Shown here one piece after another: positions 5,250 to 5,646 of a stretch of DNA of 5,646 bases. The stretch is from Coriobacteriales bacterium (GTDB lineage Bacteria; Actinomycetota; Coriobacteriia; Coriobacteriales; JAEZZM01). The notes under the pieces are model-generated. The model was given only the letters and a program-made list of their open reading frames with translations. It ran no database searches and was not told the DNA's origin. The stretch covers positions 1 to 5,646 of the forward strand of contig JASBYZ010000095.1 of the NCBI GenBank assembly GCA_029983705.1, read 5' to 3'. How positions within the stretch are numbered: the first letter of the stretch is position 1; each line of letters starts with the position of its first letter. The position numbers and the translations under genes were made by a program.

Positions 5250-5646
5250 CTATTTTTCTACTGGTACCTCAGTAAGGTTTTCAACATGTCCTTCAGTATC
5301 GTCCCATTTAACTGCAGTAGGTGCTGGCTTAATCACACAAGCTGGTGCAGTAATTTTAGGGTCTGGCATTGGGGCAATATCTACAAGCCTATCACCGTAC
5401 TTATCGACAATTTCATCATACGGTCCAAAAGCAAGCGCTCTCATGCTGCATGCTTCAACACAAATTGGTGATTTGCCTGCAAGCACTCGTTCCTCACACC
5501 CGTTGCACTTATTTGATTTTTTAGTCTCCTCATTAAGTACTGGCACATGATATGGGCATGCCTGGGTGCAGGTACCACAACCGATGCATTTTTCTTCATC
5601 AATTGCTACAAAGCCATGCGAATCTTTGAAAATAGCTCCAGCAGGA
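5250..5646 (-). CDS. dmsB: DmsB-like 4Fe-4S ferredoxin subunit of a DMSO reductase-family oxidoreductase (partial, 5' end beyond window)
   Basis: This subunit carries four [4Fe-4S] clusters that pass electrons from the quinol side to the molybdopterin catalytic subunit. The frame is open to the window edge, so about 131 C-terminal residues are seen of roughly 200. Visible are DEEKCIGCGTCTQACPYHVP, a complete CxxCxxCxxxCP set; then KCNGC, eleven residues, C-VEA-C, the second set typical of DmsB; then SMRALAFGPYDEI and DIAPMPDP...ACVIKP, matching the DmsB C-terminus. The GTG at 5546 is an internal valine codon, not the start, because the first cysteine set lies upstream in the same frame. The stop TAG (5252-5250) overlaps the ribosome site of the torD-like gene. 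Other family members (tetrathionate, polysulfide or formate-linked Fe-S subunits) are possible, so the substrate is not settled; the symbol reflects resemblance only. Confidence 0.93.
   Translation of the reverse strand, partial: PAGAIFKDSHGFVAIDEEKCIGCGTCTQACPYHVPVLNEETKKSNKCNGCEERVLAGKSPICVEACSMRALAFGPYDEIVDKYGDRLVDIAPMPDPKITAPACVIKPAPTAVKWDDTEGHVENLTEVPVEK

Noticed and set aside
5197..5550. Two plus-strand open frames opposite the DmsB-like and torD-like genes
   Set aside because: Both are shadows of the cysteine-motif and chaperone genes on the minus strand.

Overview
All supported genes in this window lie on the minus strand, so it reads from right to left. The sequence is A+T-rich. The gene content points to an anaerobic, low-G+C bacterium, probably Gram-positive. 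A single clpP (not the clpP1-clpP2 pair of most Actinomycetia) in the order tig-clpP-clpX, a trigger factor with a long Lys/Glu/Ala tail, and a DMSO-reductase-type Fe-S subunit would fit a low-G+C member of the Coriobacteriia. That placement is inference from gene content only.

Right end (4661-5646): the last ~131 codons of a DmsB-like four-cluster ferredoxin subunit of a molybdopterin oxidoreductase. A few bases after its stop comes a TorD/DmsD-family chaperone. Together they are the tail of an anaerobic respiratory operon whose catalytic subunit lies outside the window. No NrfD/DmsC-type membrane anchor sits between the two genes.

Centre-right (3321-4666): a DUF4143-type ATPase (AAA_14 P-loop domain plus a C-terminal PD-(D/E)XK-like domain). 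Its upstream gap is filled by four direct repeats with an exact 23-bp period, each a 15-bp conserved core and an 8-bp variable spacer. The array starts at the stop of the chaperone gene and ends on the Shine-Dalgarno of the ATPase gene. It is the most unusual structure here and looks like a multi-site operator.

Centre (2973-3320): a 348-bp stretch without a long gene. It holds a convincing 32-residue single-pass membrane protein gene with its own ribosome binding site, a candidate -10 element and a terminator. It also holds up to three candidate promoters firing toward tRNA-Leu, the first of which (perfect TTGACA) is interleaved with that terminator.

Left (1-2971): tRNA-Leu(UAG), then tig (trigger factor), clpP and the first half of clpX. 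They read as one protein-quality-control transcription unit: trigger factor meets nascent chains at the ribosome, and ClpX unfolds substrates and feeds them to the ClpP protease. A strong hairpin lies between tig and clpP just upstream of the clpP ribosome binding site. The clpP stop and clpX start share one base (TAATG).
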